Assembly: GCA_039105265.1 (NCBI GenBank)
Contig: JAPFFF010000030.1
Span: 434,001-498,000, forward strand
Source: Tritrichomonas musculus
Taxonomy: Eukaryota > Parabasalia > Tritrichomonadida > Tritrichomonadidae
Direction: 5' to 3'
DNA: 64,000 nucleotides
In this document: positions 11,894-22,008 of the stretch, piece after piece
Layout of the letters: each line of letters begins with the position of its first letter
Position numbering within the stretch: the first letter of the stretch is position 1
Program-made: the position numbers and the translations under genes
The notes under the pieces: model-generated
The model's input: the letters and a program-made list of their open reading frames with translations, nothing else
Databases searched by the model: none
Told to the model about the DNA's origin: nothing

Positions 11894-12535
11894 ATGTCAG
11901 GCACATTGAGACAAGCACGAATATTAAGTTCTGAAACTGATAATACCATTAAGCAAGAGCAAAATACTAACGTCAAAATCAAAATATGTAAACCTCAGGG
12001 AGAACAACATTCTCAACCAGCTCCACTTTATCCCCAAGTTCAACCTGTAAATTTTACTCAAGCCAACAACCAACCAGATATACAACCGAATGGTCTAACT
12101 TCAAATACACCGATGATGAATCAGGAATCTCAATTTCCATCAGTAGCACCAATAAGCAGCAGTTCCCTATTAGCTCAGGAAAGAGGCATCATAGATTTAG
12201 GCACTGAACTAGATACACTAGAGAAGAAAAATAAGTTCTTAGAGATGTTGGTTGAGATGTATGAAGGTAACCCACTAAAAGTAAACTCTTACGTTGTATG
12301 CGAAAGCAAATTGTTAATGGATATGATTAAGTTACTCACTGAATGTGAAAAGGTAGAATTTGTTCTTGACGATTCTGATGTTGGCTGCGGCTGCACCTCA
12401 TCTTCTTCAAAATTTACCAAAGTTTCAAAAATATTAATCACTAAAGATGGAAAGACTGAAGACATGAAGTATGCTTACAATAATATATATTCCCAGTTTA
12501 TCAAGTATGGCTTGAGCCTAAAATTAGTTGTTTAA
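11894..12535 (+). CDS. Conserved Polinton protein with ARILSSE N-terminus
   Basis: 213 residues, homologous to the element B protein at 47867-48487. Both start with a short basic segment containing ARILSSE and KQEQN, pass through a proline/glutamine/asparagine-rich linker (about residues 35-100), and end in a conserved domain. That domain (about 110-213) has KNKFLEMLVEMYEGNPL, a cysteine cluster (GCGC) and a closing LSLKLVV. Conservation in two far-diverged elements, in B directly between capsid and ATPase genes, suggests a virion or assembly role, but this is inference. Its stop overlaps the convergent stop of the fibre gene by four bases. No enzyme motif is visible. Confidence 0.75.
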   Translation: MSGTLRQARILSSETDNTIKQEQNTNVKIKICKPQGEQHSQPAPLYPQVQPVNFTQANNQPDIQPNGLTSNTPMMNQESQFPSVAPISSSSLLAQERGIIDLGTELDTLEKKNKFLEMLVEMYEGNPLKVNSYVVCESKLLMDMIKLLTECEKVEFVLDDSDVGCGCTSSSSKFTKVSKILITKDGKTEDMKYAYNNIYSQFIKYGLSLKLVV

Positions 12536-15500
12536 GCTTTAAACACTGCTAAATAATGTTCGTTTATTTTTCCGCTTACTTTCCCTACTATGCTCTGTTG
12601 TATCTTCAATGTTAGTGCATAATCTTCATCGAGGATTCTTCCATCATAGAGTATTACATCACCTATCTGGTATAGATTTGCGTCATCAACGTAGAATAAA
12701 TAGTCGCCATGGGTCGCAAAGGTAATACATCCATTTTCTTTATCGATTCTAGTAATGATACCAACAAATTCCTTCCAGGTTCCATCCATAATAACTGAAC
12801 AGATACAATCAGTACTATCAGTAGCGGTGCTGCTAATGAATTGTTTAGTTTCTTTATTATACTTATATACATGCCCTGATAGATATACAGGTTTACCAAT
12901 CTTGTAGTCAGTAATCTCCTCACCAGCCTCTATTGGACAGTAATGAGTGATAGTTGTGTTTGGGGTCGCATGTAATTCATCAACATATGACTTCAATGCA
13001 AAGTTATCATTCACATATTTCACCGAAGTAATCATATCATCGTTCACAGGTTGGTTGCTGATTAATGTGATAGATGCATCATATATATTGGTCAGTGTAT
13101 CGTCCGTGGCTCTCAATGAGACGACACGTGTACCTACACGAATATCTATTGATTCGCTTGACTCACTATTTACTGATTTGTATATGAGATTTGCACCCTT
13201 TCGACCAGAATACGTATATTCAGCTTCTTCATATGATGTATCATCGGCATTTCGTTTGAACTTCACGATAATATTTTTAGTTGTTAATACTCTTCTTATA
13301 TATTCATCTGGGATTGCACAACCACTATCATTCTGCGCACATTGAATTGTGAATCGTTCTGGACTTTCATCAACAACATTCGAGTCTTTGATAAATGGTG
13401 ATTCGATTTGTGCTCTAATGAAATTATATGCTATTGGATTATTATTTCTATGTGCTGCAATATATGATACATATACAATTTGTCCATCATCATGACGCCA
13501 TATTATTCTATCAATGCGTTTGCCATTGCTATCATACCCGTCCAAGCAATCAAAAGTGTTAGTAGAGCCATTTGGTTTAAATATTACATCAATATGCATA
13601 ATATCATCATCTTGATTATCTCCCCAATTAACATCAAATACCAAATGAACTCCAGCATTTGGTAGCTTAGGGGTAATATATGCACCCTCAGATAATTTTG
13701 CAGGATATTCAATATTCAATTCAGTTCCGTATAAAGCGGTACTCAACGCAGATTCATTAACCAAATCTGTGGGTATCTCAGGAATATCAGATTTCAATGC
13801 ATATTTCCCTTCAGCTACATCCTTGGTCTCATACTTATCTAATTCATATGCTAATTCATCTTCATCAACGAACATCTCATCAGCTTGGGCACTAGTGTAA
13901 TATGGTGTTAAATCAACAGGTTCAGGTAATTCACTCTTCAATGCATAATTATCTTTTATGAAATTCATATTTGGAATACAATATTCATCATAAACTTCAG
14001 GTTCGTATGAATAACTTACTGATTCTAGGTCCACAACCCAATTTCCATTATATCTGAATGTTCCGGAGTAATAGAAAAAGTATATAGAAAAAGTATTTTC
14101 ACCTTTCTTGTAATGATAATATTCAAGTTCTTCACTATCATACAAATATTCTCCTGATATATCTTCATTATTGCAAGAGCCTTTCACAAAAAGTGATGAT
14201 TTCTTTAATATGTCGCATAAATCTCCATCCAAATTTGTGATATAAGTTTCTTTATTTTCAGCATTTGTTCCGTTTACGAATTTTGTAGCGATTGATAATT
14301 CTTGAGTTATTTTCTCAGTTGATAATATGTCTTCTTTCTTCAAATAATTCTGGAGATTCGTAAGTTTCACATAATTGTTGTTCAAGTGTTCTTTTAATAC
14401 ATCACCTAATACTACATGATTGCTATCCCAAGTTGATTCATCATTTGTTGTAAATCCTTTAATCATATATTCATTTTTATCATCATCATAGAATCTAATT
14501 CTAGTTCCTGGACTCATTGAAATAATTCTATTTAAAGTAATTCCATCCTCCTGTAAAGAACCTATTTTTAGGAAATCACCAATTCTCATAACTCCTCTAA
14601 ATATAGCTAAATTGGCAAATTTGGTAATCTTATTAAATTTATACAGTTGTACTGAATCTGAATCTTCGTTTAAAAGAAATCCAGTAGATGGGTCGATTTC
14701 GCTCTCATTTGAACTACTCATTGAACTGAAATCTGTAGATAAAGGTGATACATCAAATGGTGCATATTGTAATTCACTTGCTGAAGTAGCTGAACCTGCA
14801 GCACTACCCTCTGATGTTTCAGCTGAATTTAATAACATTACTTCTTCATCAACAGCTGGATGAGCTGCACCTCTAGCTGTTGCTGCTGCAGCATTTCCTC
14901 CTCTATATAATTTTGATTTAGCGAAATTATATACAACTTTAGCGCCAACACTTACCATTCCCATTACAGCAACACCATCTACAATTATACTTAATATTTT
15001 TGATACCTTATCTAAAGTTGATTGAACTTTAATGATTGAATTTAAATGTTCTATATCTTTTCTGTCTTGCTTTTCGGCTTCATCAATTCTTTGTATTTCA
15101 CCACCGAGTAATGTTACATTATTACCTAAGTCATTTAAGAGAAAGCTATGAGTTTCTATATTAGAGCCAATAACAATTCCATCTGTTTTTATATTATGAG
15201 TTGTTGACAAGTATGAACATGCTTCTGGTTTAGGAATTATTTCATATGCTTGTTGAGAGAATAAATAACTAAATGGATTCGTTCCTTCTTTATATTTCAC
15301 ATCTTCCTCAGGTATTTGATAAAAGAATCCTTCACGTAAGTAAACACGTAATCTATTATTGCTATCATTTTCAATTCGTTTGTATTTATTTATCTGAAAT
15401 GCTTTTATGTATAAATCTTCATCTGAATAGATTGATTGGTTCGTTTTTCCATTATAAGTTGCTTTAATCTCAAATGATTTTGTTAATTCAGAGTTAATAG

Positions 15501-18186
15501 GAGACGTGAATGTAAGAATTAATTTACCATCACCTGAAGCAGCATGGTCTGCAATATTTTTATCATGTAATTCGAACCTTATTACATCACATAAATCATC
15601 TTCGAATGTATAATCAGTTTGATGAATTGAATAATTAGTAATTTCAATATTATGTATTTCTTTATCACCATTCTTAAATGATAGGGTCATGTTATCATAT
15701 AAAGCTTGTGGTATGTTTGCCATTCCCCATTCATTCATTACGAACTTTAATTTATCATTCTTACTAACAATAATGCTTACGTATTGAATTACATCAAGTT
15801 TCTTCACACTCTTGTAATCATCTTTGATGTGATAATATATATTATTTCCTGTCCAGTTGTCTCCATTTTTCTTTAGGCAGTAATCTAAACCAAAAATCTT
15901 TCTGTCAATGAACTCAAATGGTTGCTCGTTTGGTAATGCTTTAAACTCTTCACTATCATTTTTATAACCGAAATCAATGAACCAGTAATCTATACCATTA
16001 ATTGTTTCAATGCCAAAATCTTTAGGTTCATATAAGAAAATTAGTGGTGATTTATGTAGAGTAAACCCATTATCTGCAATCAATTCTTTACATCTAATTA
16101 CGTTTTCTGTTCTGATATTTGTTTTATCATATATAATATCAATCATTAATTCACCTCTTAGCAATAATTCTTTAATGTTCAAGTCGTGTGATGTCATCAA
16201 TCCTGGTTTATCATAGCCTTCTAAATTCTCAACTTCCCAGCTATCATTTATCTTATATACATGAGGAATGGTGTATGAAGGTAAACCTGAACTCATCTCG
16301 AAGTTATTTAATGTAATTGTTTCTTCAACATATTCAGATACGTTATTATATAATTGTATAACAACAGAATCTTTGAATAACTCTTTTTGATGCTCGTAAT
16401 TAAAATGAAATGCTTGATTGGGTCCATCAAAGCCAGAATCTAATGTCTCATCTGCAATCATTGTAAACTTACCATCACCTGAAGAAGTAGCAGTTAATAG
16501 TATCTTAAATACACTGTCACATATCCTGATTTGCATTCCCTCTGTTGTAAGAATGGTTGGGTCACATAATTGAGCAATCTTGTGGAACTCTATATCGCAT
16601 CCTACTTCGTTATATGTTACCAAATCATCTGGAACGTCAATACTTTCACCACTTAACGTAACTCTATTGATATCTGAAATGTATCCATTAAATCCTTTCT
16701 TAACATTGCAAATGACTGAATCAATTGGTTTACCATTACTATCTTTAACATAATCTGGTAGATGAATTTGGAGGAATGCTGTTTCATCTTGTGTTATATT
16801 CAACTTAGGTATGTCATCAATTGTTAATAAATATTTAGATTCACCAGAGCCGTAGTTTTGTCGCACAACGGAGTCAAGTCCTAATTGTTCGGTTATCTCT
16901 GGCTCTGCCGTGCAACGAATCTCAGATTCGGTGCCTGGAGATATATCCATCTGGCTGATAGAAGTATTGAAATCCATTTCATAGTCAGGGTTAAGCCCAA
17001 GAGTTTGAGTAAAGAAATCTCTAGTAAGGTTTTTGTTTAATGGTCTTATTTCAACAGCACATAAACGAATATCTGGATGCGAGGCGTCACCAATATTCCT
17101 TAGTTGAAAAGTTCCATCTTTATTATTAGTATCCCTTATATCAAACCAATTCTGATTAATTGCAATTGTATTATCGTTTATGCTTATTCCATCACCTGCT
17201 GTGTATTTACTACTTCCACCAATTGCTTCCAACTTATTATCTTCATTAACTCTAATTGTTTTATCATCAGTATTAACATTTACGTAATTGGTACTATCGA
17301 TTCGTGAAACTGAAACACCTTTACCACCATTATAAGGCATTGCATAAAGCTTACCATCAAGATATCCCATTGTATTATCATCAATTCTAGTTTTAATTGT
17401 ATCATCATTAATCTCAATTCCCCATCCAGCTTTATATTCTTTACTACCAGAATTAACTGCTTCTAATTGATTATTTTCATTTACTTTGATTGTTGTGCCA
17501 TCAACATTAACATCGAATTTGTTTGAATTAGATGAAAGAGCCGAACCGGCTGTTGGGACAACTGCATGAATTTCACCATCTGGATTTGCTTGAATTGTTA
17601 AATTATCAATCTTTGTTTTGATTACATCTTTATCAATTGTAATACCATCACCTGCTTTATAATTTATACTTGGAATTGTTAGTGCTAATTGATTATCATT
17701 ATTTATTTTGATTGTGCTTTGGTCAACTTGAACATTTAAAGTATCTCCATTTACATTTAAACCATCACCTGGCCTATATACTTTCCCTGCATTGGCTACT
17801 GATAACTGTTTAGATTCATTGAAGACAATACTTGTTCCGTCAATATCAGCAGTAATTGCATTATTGCCTCTGGTGATTAATATACCATCTCCTGCTTTAA
17901 ATTTTATAGATTTATCTATAGCTTCTATTTCACCAGCCTGGTTTACTTTAACTGATATTCCATCAACGTTAGCGCTTATCTTGTGATTGTTGATATGAAT
18001 CCCTGGGCCTTCTGAATATTCTATTCCACTAGAACCACTTCCTGCGCTAACACATGAAAGTTTTCCTTCTGAGTTTAGACATAGTGTATTATCAAAGTTT
18101 ACTGAAATCATTCTATCTTCTAAAGATATGGCTTTTCCTGCCTTATAATCTGTATTTTCATCAACTTGCTGTTTTGAATAAGACAT
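12532..18186 (-). CDS. Giant fibre-like virion protein (element A)
   Basis: 1884 residues. Residues about 45-340 hold around eight repeats of 35-45 residues built on GDGI-I-N--I----D--TI--N--G-L-A, as in shaft repeats of trimeric phage and adenovirus-type fibres. A large beta-rich middle follows. Near residues 1060-1090 is a hydrophobic stretch (ILSIIVDGVAVMGMVSVGA) preceded by a coiled coil. The C-terminal third has trimer-like ALKSD/YALKS segments and a tip ending HYLAVFKA. Residues about 1420-1725 are nearly identical to a block of element B's fibre although other A and B proteins are far diverged. The start has a TTATTTTTC box just before it. The likely role is surface attachment; the element C fibre has the same overall plan. 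Confidence 0.8.
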   Translation of the reverse strand: MSYSKQQVDENTDYKAGKAISLEDRMISVNFDNTLCLNSEGKLSCVSAGSGSSGIEYSEGPGIHINNHKISANVDGISVKVNQAGEIEAIDKSIKFKAGDGILITRGNNAITADIDGTSIVFNESKQLSVANAGKVYRPGDGLNVNGDTLNVQVDQSTIKINNDNQLALTIPSINYKAGDGITIDKDVIKTKIDNLTIQANPDGEIHAVVPTAGSALSSNSNKFDVNVDGTTIKVNENNQLEAVNSGSKEYKAGWGIEINDDTIKTRIDDNTMGYLDGKLYAMPYNGGKGVSVSRIDSTNYVNVNTDDKTIRVNEDNKLEAIGGSSKYTAGDGISINDNTIAINQNWFDIRDTNNKDGTFQLRNIGDASHPDIRLCAVEIRPLNKNLTRDFFTQTLGLNPDYEMDFNTSISQMDISPGTESEIRCTAEPEITEQLGLDSVVRQNYGSGESKYLLTIDDIPKLNITQDETAFLQIHLPDYVKDSNGKPIDSVICNVKKGFNGYISDINRVTLSGESIDVPDDLVTYNEVGCDIEFHKIAQLCDPTILTTEGMQIRICDSVFKILLTATSSGDGKFTMIADETLDSGFDGPNQAFHFNYEHQKELFKDSVVIQLYNNVSEYVEETITLNNFEMSSGLPSYTIPHVYKINDSWEVENLEGYDKPGLMTSHDLNIKELLLRGELMIDIIYDKTNIRTENVIRCKELIADNGFTLHKSPLIFLYEPKDFGIETINGIDYWFIDFGYKNDSEEFKALPNEQPFEFIDRKIFGLDYCLKKNGDNWTGNNIYYHIKDDYKSVKKLDVIQYVSIIVSKNDKLKFVMNEWGMANIPQALYDNMTLSFKNGDKEIHNIEITNYSIHQTDYTFEDDLCDVIRFELHDKNIADHAASGDGKLILTFTSPINSELTKSFEIKATYNGKTNQSIYSDEDLYIKAFQINKYKRIENDSNNRLRVYLREGFFYQIPEEDVKYKEGTNPFSYLFSQQAYEIIPKPEACSYLSTTHNIKTDGIVIGSNIETHSFLLNDLGNNVTLLGGEIQRIDEAEKQDRKDIEHLNSIIKVQSTLDKVSKILSIIVDGVAVMGMVSVGAKVVYNFAKSKLYRGGNAAAATARGAAHPAVDEEVMLLNSAETSEGSAAGSATSASELQYAPFDVSPLSTDFSSMSSSNESEIDPSTGFLLNEDSDSVQLYKFNKITKFANLAIFRGVMRIGDFLKIGSLQEDGITLNRIISMSPGTRIRFYDDDKNEYMIKGFTTNDESTWDSNHVVLGDVLKEHLNNNYVKLTNLQNYLKKEDILSTEKITQELSIATKFVNGTNAENKETYITNLDGDLCDILKKSSLFVKGSCNNEDISGEYLYDSEELEYYHYKKGENTFSIYFFYYSGTFRYNGNWVVDLESVSYSYEPEVYDEYCIPNMNFIKDNYALKSELPEPVDLTPYYTSAQADEMFVDEDELAYELDKYETKDVAEGKYALKSDIPEIPTDLVNESALSTALYGTELNIEYPAKLSEGAYITPKLPNAGVHLVFDVNWGDNQDDDIMHIDVIFKPNGSTNTFDCLDGYDSNGKRIDRIIWRHDDGQIVYVSYIAAHRNNNPIAYNFIRAQIESPFIKDSNVVDESPERFTIQCAQNDSGCAIPDEYIRRVLTTKNIIVKFKRNADDTSYEEAEYTYSGRKGANLIYKSVNSESSESIDIRVGTRVVSLRATDDTLTNIYDASITLISNQPVNDDMITSVKYVNDNFALKSYVDELHATPNTTITHYCPIEAGEEITDYKIGKPVYLSGHVYKYNKETKQFISSTATDSTDCICSVIMDGTWKEFVGIITRIDKENGCITFATHGDYLFYVDDANLYQIGDVILYDGRILDEDYALTLKIQQSIVGKVSGKINEHYLAVFKA
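13010..13925. repeat. Fibre block shared with element B (copy in A)
   Basis: DNA of this stretch is about 95% identical by eye to 35430-36405. Flanking fibre sequence on both sides falls to moderate similarity. See the finding on block exchange. Confidence 0.85.
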
Positions 18187-18251
18187 TTGATAAATGGAAA
18201 AATAACATTTTCCGCCTTCTACCTAATGCAATCTAATCCAACCGATGTAAG

Positions 18252-18605
18252 TCAATACTCTAACATAAGCTCTAATACAAATTGTTGGACATCAATCGGA
18301 TTTCCCATCAAATCTGTAAACCATACTCTAAATTTATCTTTTGGATGAGTGACTTCGTATTTCTTGTATTTACATAAAACAGTATTGGTGAAACAAATAA
18401 ATGAATCTAAAAAGTTGTCCCTTTCAACAAAAGATGCATGAAGCATAACATCACCAACCATAGCGTTACTAAATAAACATCTGCAATGAATAACATGAAT
18501 GAACTTTGGTTTCTGACTAGCTATGAATTCATGAGGAAAAGCTCTTTCATAATATTTTGATGGAGAATTTCCAGCGCCATTGACGTAATAATAGGTTTTA
18601 ACCAT
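18252..18605 (-). CDS. Small penton-like/minor capsid candidate (element A)
   Basis: 117 residues, homologous to the 110-residue protein at 42837-43169 in element B. Both have a central segment around VGDVMLHASFVERD (B: IGDLMVHSDIVEFD), then CKYKKYEV, and end with the pattern WFTDLxGNxI....FVLxxxLxY. An aromatic-DL-GN strand pair followed by a hydrophobic closing strand is typical of Polinton and virophage minor capsid (single jelly-roll) proteins. The protein is short for a full jelly roll, so it may be a compact version or another virion component. It sits directly before the major capsid gene on the same strand, supporting a virion role. The start carries an excellent promoter-like box. 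Confidence 0.6.
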   Translation of the reverse strand: MVKTYYYVNGAGNSPSKYYERAFPHEFIASQKPKFIHVIHCRCLFSNAMVGDVMLHASFVERDNFLDSFICFTNTVLCKYKKYEVTHPKDKFRVWFTDLMGNPIDVQQFVLELMLEY

Positions 18606-18620
18606 TTACCTAAAAATAAA
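18603..18620 (-). promoter_or_regulatory. T-run/TAAATG start signal of the 117-residue gene
   Basis: Minus strand TTTATTTTTAGGTAAATG; the last three bases are the start codon. It differs at one position from the signal at 42796-42813 of element B. It resembles the vaccinia late promoter layout (T-rich tract, about 6 bases, TAAATG). Confidence 0.6.
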
Positions 18621-18636
18621 TTTACCTATATATGTT

Positions 18637-20343
18637 TTAGAATAACTCTGGAGGAATATGAGCGCCATGATAAACTAAACCATTATGTGCATCCATTGTA
18701 AAATATGTATCCATACAAATCCAAAGCTCAGGGGGAGGCGGGTGGTGAGTTGTATCAACAACTCCATCATCATTTGTCATGAAATTATAGTATGTATCAT
18801 TGACACCTTTAAACATTGGTTTACCTCTGAAAGTTATTGGCACTGTCTGTGTTCCAAAGTCTGCTCCATCGAAAACATATCCAGCATTGCTTCTTTCAAG
18901 TTGGAAATTGATACCAAATGAAGTTCCATCTGCTCTACAATTTGAACGACGTTTACCGAAATCTTCAGAACCTTCAGTCATATCATTAAGTGCATCAGTA
19001 AATGAATTCTCAAATTCTTTAGTTGCTTCTAATGGTCCATCCAGTTCATTAGCGACAAGTTGTAATTGATAAAATCTAGCACCTACTGTTTGTAATTCAG
19101 TATCTGGAATAGCATGCTTATTAACGAATAATTGAACATTCTCATACATAATATTATCGAAACATGTTGCATCATTTGAATTCTTTGGAAATACAACAGT
19201 AATATTTGTTGCAGAATTTAGCGAAATATCAGTTGTTGTATCAATACCATTAGCACCAGCAGCATTTGGAAAATGTCTTCTATCAAGTGTTTGAGATGGA
19301 ATAATTATTGGTACTTGAAGAAGGGAACGTAATTGTTCTAATACTTGTGGCTTAGCGTTAAATCCTGCAATGTTTGTTCTCATCTGCTCAACAATACAGT
19401 TTGTGATAGAAAGTGTAACATTATGAACTGCATATGAATATTTTGAATCATCCTGAACGAAAGTAAATTTGGGTTCTTCGTTGTCATTTTCTTCATCATT
19501 CACAATTTTCACAATTGATGATATAATCTTGGCTGCATTGCCACATTGAGTAAATTTGTTTGTTAATCCAGTATAATCTGGTAATGTAATCTTCATTACA
19601 TCTCCTTCCCATGTTTCTAAAGCATCTTTAACAACTGAGGGTGAAATTGGTGCCCAAACAAATGCATCAGTTGATGTTTCTACTAATTCTTTGATTTCAC
19701 CGCAAATAGCATTAGGATATAACATAAAAGCTTGATACTTTAATAAATCTGTGTATGGTATAACTAATTCCATATTAAATGAATGTTCATATCCATCTGC
19801 TAATTCTGATAATGGAACATATATACCACAAACTGATTCTGAGAAAGATGAAACATTATCCCATGTTGAATGACTATATTTTGCTGTAGCCTTCTCTGCT
19901 CTTGGTTTCAAGCAGTTGTATGCAAATTGTTCCCTAACTGCTTCATCTTGAGTGTTTTTACACATAATGTTATTACAGATTGTATCTAACTTTCCAAAGA
20001 ATTCTGCTGAGTTCTTAAGACCAACAAATACTCGAATGAGCTTCTTATAGTCGTTTTCGAAGCCAACCAAGCATTTATCCAATTTAATTGATAATTTTAT
20101 CTTAATACTAATGAAGGATTTTTCCATTTGAGTTATTGGGAAGTTCTCTGATGTAAGTCTCAAATAAGATTTGGTACGAACTGGGTGTGGACAATTAGAA
20201 TCAAAACATTCGAATGTTTTCCAGTTAAAATAATGGTCACCTCCATTAGTTTGAACTAAATTTGCTAAATGTTCTTGAAAGAATCTATATAAATCACCTT
20301 CACGATTACTTAAACCTTTGGTTGCCGCGTTTGCAAATGTCAT
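18637..20343 (-). CDS. Major capsid protein, double jelly-roll (element A)
   Basis: 568 residues, clearly homologous along its length to the element B capsid gene 45872-47824. Shared landmarks include the N-terminal FECFDSNCPHP (B: VDCHDQPAPFH), FVGLKNSAEFFGKLD (B: FVGFKSSNQLFDRLE), VPYTDLLKYQAFMLYPN, IIPSQ, AAGANGI, TVGARFY and NDTYY. Polinton capsid proteins of this size form hexon-like trimers with two jelly rolls. The neighbours (penton-like gene 31 bases downstream, a divergent small Gly/Ala-rich gene, packaging ATPase nearby) form a morphogenesis cluster. It starts at the ATG after ATTTTCTTTAGGTGTAAATG. The assignment rests on the paralog match and context; no structure prediction was made. 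Confidence 0.8.
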   Translation of the reverse strand: MTFANAATKGLSNREGDLYRFFQEHLANLVQTNGGDHYFNWKTFECFDSNCPHPVRTKSYLRLTSENFPITQMEKSFISIKIKLSIKLDKCLVGFENDYKKLIRVFVGLKNSAEFFGKLDTICNNIMCKNTQDEAVREQFAYNCLKPRAEKATAKYSHSTWDNVSSFSESVCGIYVPLSELADGYEHSFNMELVIPYTDLLKYQAFMLYPNAICGEIKELVETSTDAFVWAPISPSVVKDALETWEGDVMKITLPDYTGLTNKFTQCGNAAKIISSIVKIVNDEENDNEEPKFTFVQDDSKYSYAVHNVTLSITNCIVEQMRTNIAGFNAKPQVLEQLRSLLQVPIIIPSQTLDRRHFPNAAGANGIDTTTDISLNSATNITVVFPKNSNDATCFDNIMYENVQLFVNKHAIPDTELQTVGARFYQLQLVANELDGPLEATKEFENSFTDALNDMTEGSEDFGKRRSNCRADGTSFGINFQLERSNAGYVFDGADFGTQTVPITFRGKPMFKGVNDTYYNFMTNDDGVVDTTHHPPPPELWICMDTYFTMDAHNGLVYHGAHIPPELF

Positions 20344-20395
20344 TTACACCTAAAGAAAATTTCAATATTCGGGATTTTCTTTCAAATGAAATTAA

Positions 20396-20710
20396 ATGGC
20401 TTTCGGAAGTTGGTTTAAGAATATAACTAAAAAAGTAGCAAATGGTTTTAGAAAAGCTCTGCCTGTGTTACAAACAATTGGTCAAATAGCAACTGGGATA
20501 GTAGCTCCAGGATTAGGCAAAGCGGCAGGAATAATTGGAGGAAATGCAGGGAAGTTTTTAGGTAATTTAGGAAATGGGATATCATCAACAGTTGGTGCAT
20601 TTGATAACTTTTTGAATGCCCAACGAGTTGGACAGACAGCGAAGCTGAATACACAAAATAGCATAAATCCAGCAACATTTAGTATTCCTATGCTAAAAGG
20701 CAACACTTAA
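20396..20710 (+). CDS. Small Gly/Ala-rich amphipathic virion candidate
   Basis: 104 residues. It starts MAFGSWFKNITKKVANGF, an amphipathic basic helix, and continues into a glycine- and alanine-rich hydrophobic centre (QIATGIVAPGLGKAAGIIGG). It is the counterpart of the element B protein at 45573-45824, which starts MGIGIFKKIKNAFK and sits in the same divergent position next to the capsid gene. This pattern recalls small membrane-active or core-associated virion proteins such as adenovirus protein VI, but similarity is of type only. It is divergent from the capsid gene, with a 52-base shared promoter region ending TTAAATGG. Confidence 0.6.
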   Translation: MAFGSWFKNITKKVANGFRKALPVLQTIGQIATGIVAPGLGKAAGIIGGNAGKFLGNLGNGISSTVGAFDNFLNAQRVGQTAKLNTQNSINPATFSIPMLKGNT

Positions 20711-20761
20711 ACGAAATTAGAATTAATTAACTGTGTTTTATTGTTTTTAATATCTATCAAA

Positions 20762-21100
20762 ATGAGTTTAACAGAATTGAAAATAATTGAACCTATTAAA
20801 AACTATTCAAAAGAGTTTGAAAACCCAGATGAGTTCAATATATTCTATACTAAGAATAAGGATGAGGTAGATAAACTGACAACCCACAAATTGAATAAGT
20901 TGTATCACATTAAAGGATACAGAATAACGAGAATCAAAAATATATTGATGTTGAAAAAAGATTATGGTCCTGCTGAACAGCCTGAACCTAACAAGCCTTC
21001 AGAAAGCAAACTCAAAAATGATGTAGAAACTCTTAAAGAGAAGGTGAATCAAATTATTGAATTCCTGAATTCATCAAACGCATACAGTGGTTCAGCATAA
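20762..21100 (+). CDS. Conserved small coiled-coil protein (element A)
   Basis: 112 residues from the ATG at 20762; an upstream in-frame TTG is unlikely to be used. Residues 20-70 (NPDEFNIFYTKNKDEVDKLTTHKLNKLYHIKGYRIT) match the element B protein at 45061-45522 (EEFDLFYQKYKDMFNEKTTNYLNKTYKI). The C-terminal part is a leucine-heptad coil (LKNDVETLKEKVNQIIEFL), as in the B protein. Position beside the amphipathic virion candidate is also conserved. It may be a small structural or scaffold component; no enzyme motif is visible. It converges on the ATPase gene with 6 bases between stops. Confidence 0.6.
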   Translation: MSLTELKIIEPIKNYSKEFENPDEFNIFYTKNKDEVDKLTTHKLNKLYHIKGYRITRIKNILMLKKDYGPAEQPEPNKPSESKLKNDVETLKEKVNQIIEFLNSSNAYSGSA

Positions 21101-21106
21101 AGCGCT

Positions 21107-21967
21107 TCAGGTATGAAGTACCGTCTCACCACCTGAATTAACCTGAACTATCATATAAGGATGAGTATCCGGATTGTCTCTAAGAATTTGTAGAAGCTGG
21201 CAATATTTTTGGTAAAATTCATCAAATTGTAAATTGCTGGCTGATTGAGAATAGATGTAATGTAGTTGCTGCTTGTTGAAGCATGGAAAGATAAATAATG
21301 TCGTGATTTCATTTTTGATATGAGGTTTGATTCCTTTCCATCCTTGAATCAATAAGAAGTAAGTAATATTTGTATGCCTACATCTTCTAAGTTGCTGACT
21401 GAAATAAGATTCCTCAGAAGAGAACAATTTACTGTTACTTATATCATCGAATAAAACAATAGTGTGTAAATAATCCCTATCAAAATTATTAATATGTAGC
21501 ACATCAAACATTGCATATTTTTGGTCATCCATTATTTGGTCTTCTAAATTCTCTCTTTTGATTAGATAATACAAATTTTTTGCAGATATCAATGTTTCAA
21601 TAAATCCTTTTGCTTCTTTCTCACTTATTGTAACGTGAGGAATTTTGATTAAATGCTTTAGTGCTTGGAAGCTTCTATCATTTTCATCACCATTCTTTGT
21701 GATATAGACAAGTAAGTGATGCGTGTTTATTAGACTTATTTTGATAATTTCTTCTAAAGCAATAACAGTTTTACCTTGACCTTGTTTACCAACGATGACA
21801 TTCACACTGTTGTACTTAATGTTTATATCAGGATGGATATCATTTATTAATGCACCACCAATCTCATCTATGTTATCATTTAATGTATCATTTACTTTAT
21901 CACGAATGAAATCTAATCGAAAGTTGCTAATCGGGCCTGTTAAGGCCTGAGATGAAGTCATATCCAT
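21107..21967 (-). CDS. Packaging ATPase, FtsK/HerA-A32 type (element A)
   Basis: 286 residues. Walker A is GKQGQGKT at about residues 59-66, Walker B is the hydrophobic strand ending VLFDDI near 170. A later segment FLLIQGWKGIKPHIKNE fits the sensor/arginine region of A32-like genome packaging ATPases. Size is normal for Polinton ATPases. The homologue in element B is 48701-49663. It would pump element DNA into the capsid. It follows the capsid region and precedes the conserved 366-residue gene. The short ARNLIEK-like N-terminus before Walker A is not conserved. Confidence 0.85.
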   Translation of the reverse strand: MDMTSSQALTGPISNFRLDFIRDKVNDTLNDNIDEIGGALINDIHPDINIKYNSVNVIVGKQGQGKTVIALEEIIKISLINTHHLLVYITKNGDENDRSFQALKHLIKIPHVTISEKEAKGFIETLISAKNLYYLIKRENLEDQIMDDQKYAMFDVLHINNFDRDYLHTIVLFDDISNSKLFSSEESYFSQQLRRCRHTNITYFLLIQGWKGIKPHIKNEITTLFIFPCFNKQQLHYIYSQSASNLQFDEFYQKYCQLLQILRDNPDTHPYMIVQVNSGGETVLHT

Positions 21968-22008
21968 TATTGAATTTGTGTTTTCATCTAAAAATAATCT
22001 TAAATATC

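Noticed and set aside
12947-13345. Long plus-strand frames opposite the fibre genes (also 35362-35796)
   Set aside because: They mirror the codon pattern of the shared fibre block in both elements and have no start signal; shadows of the true minus-strand gene.
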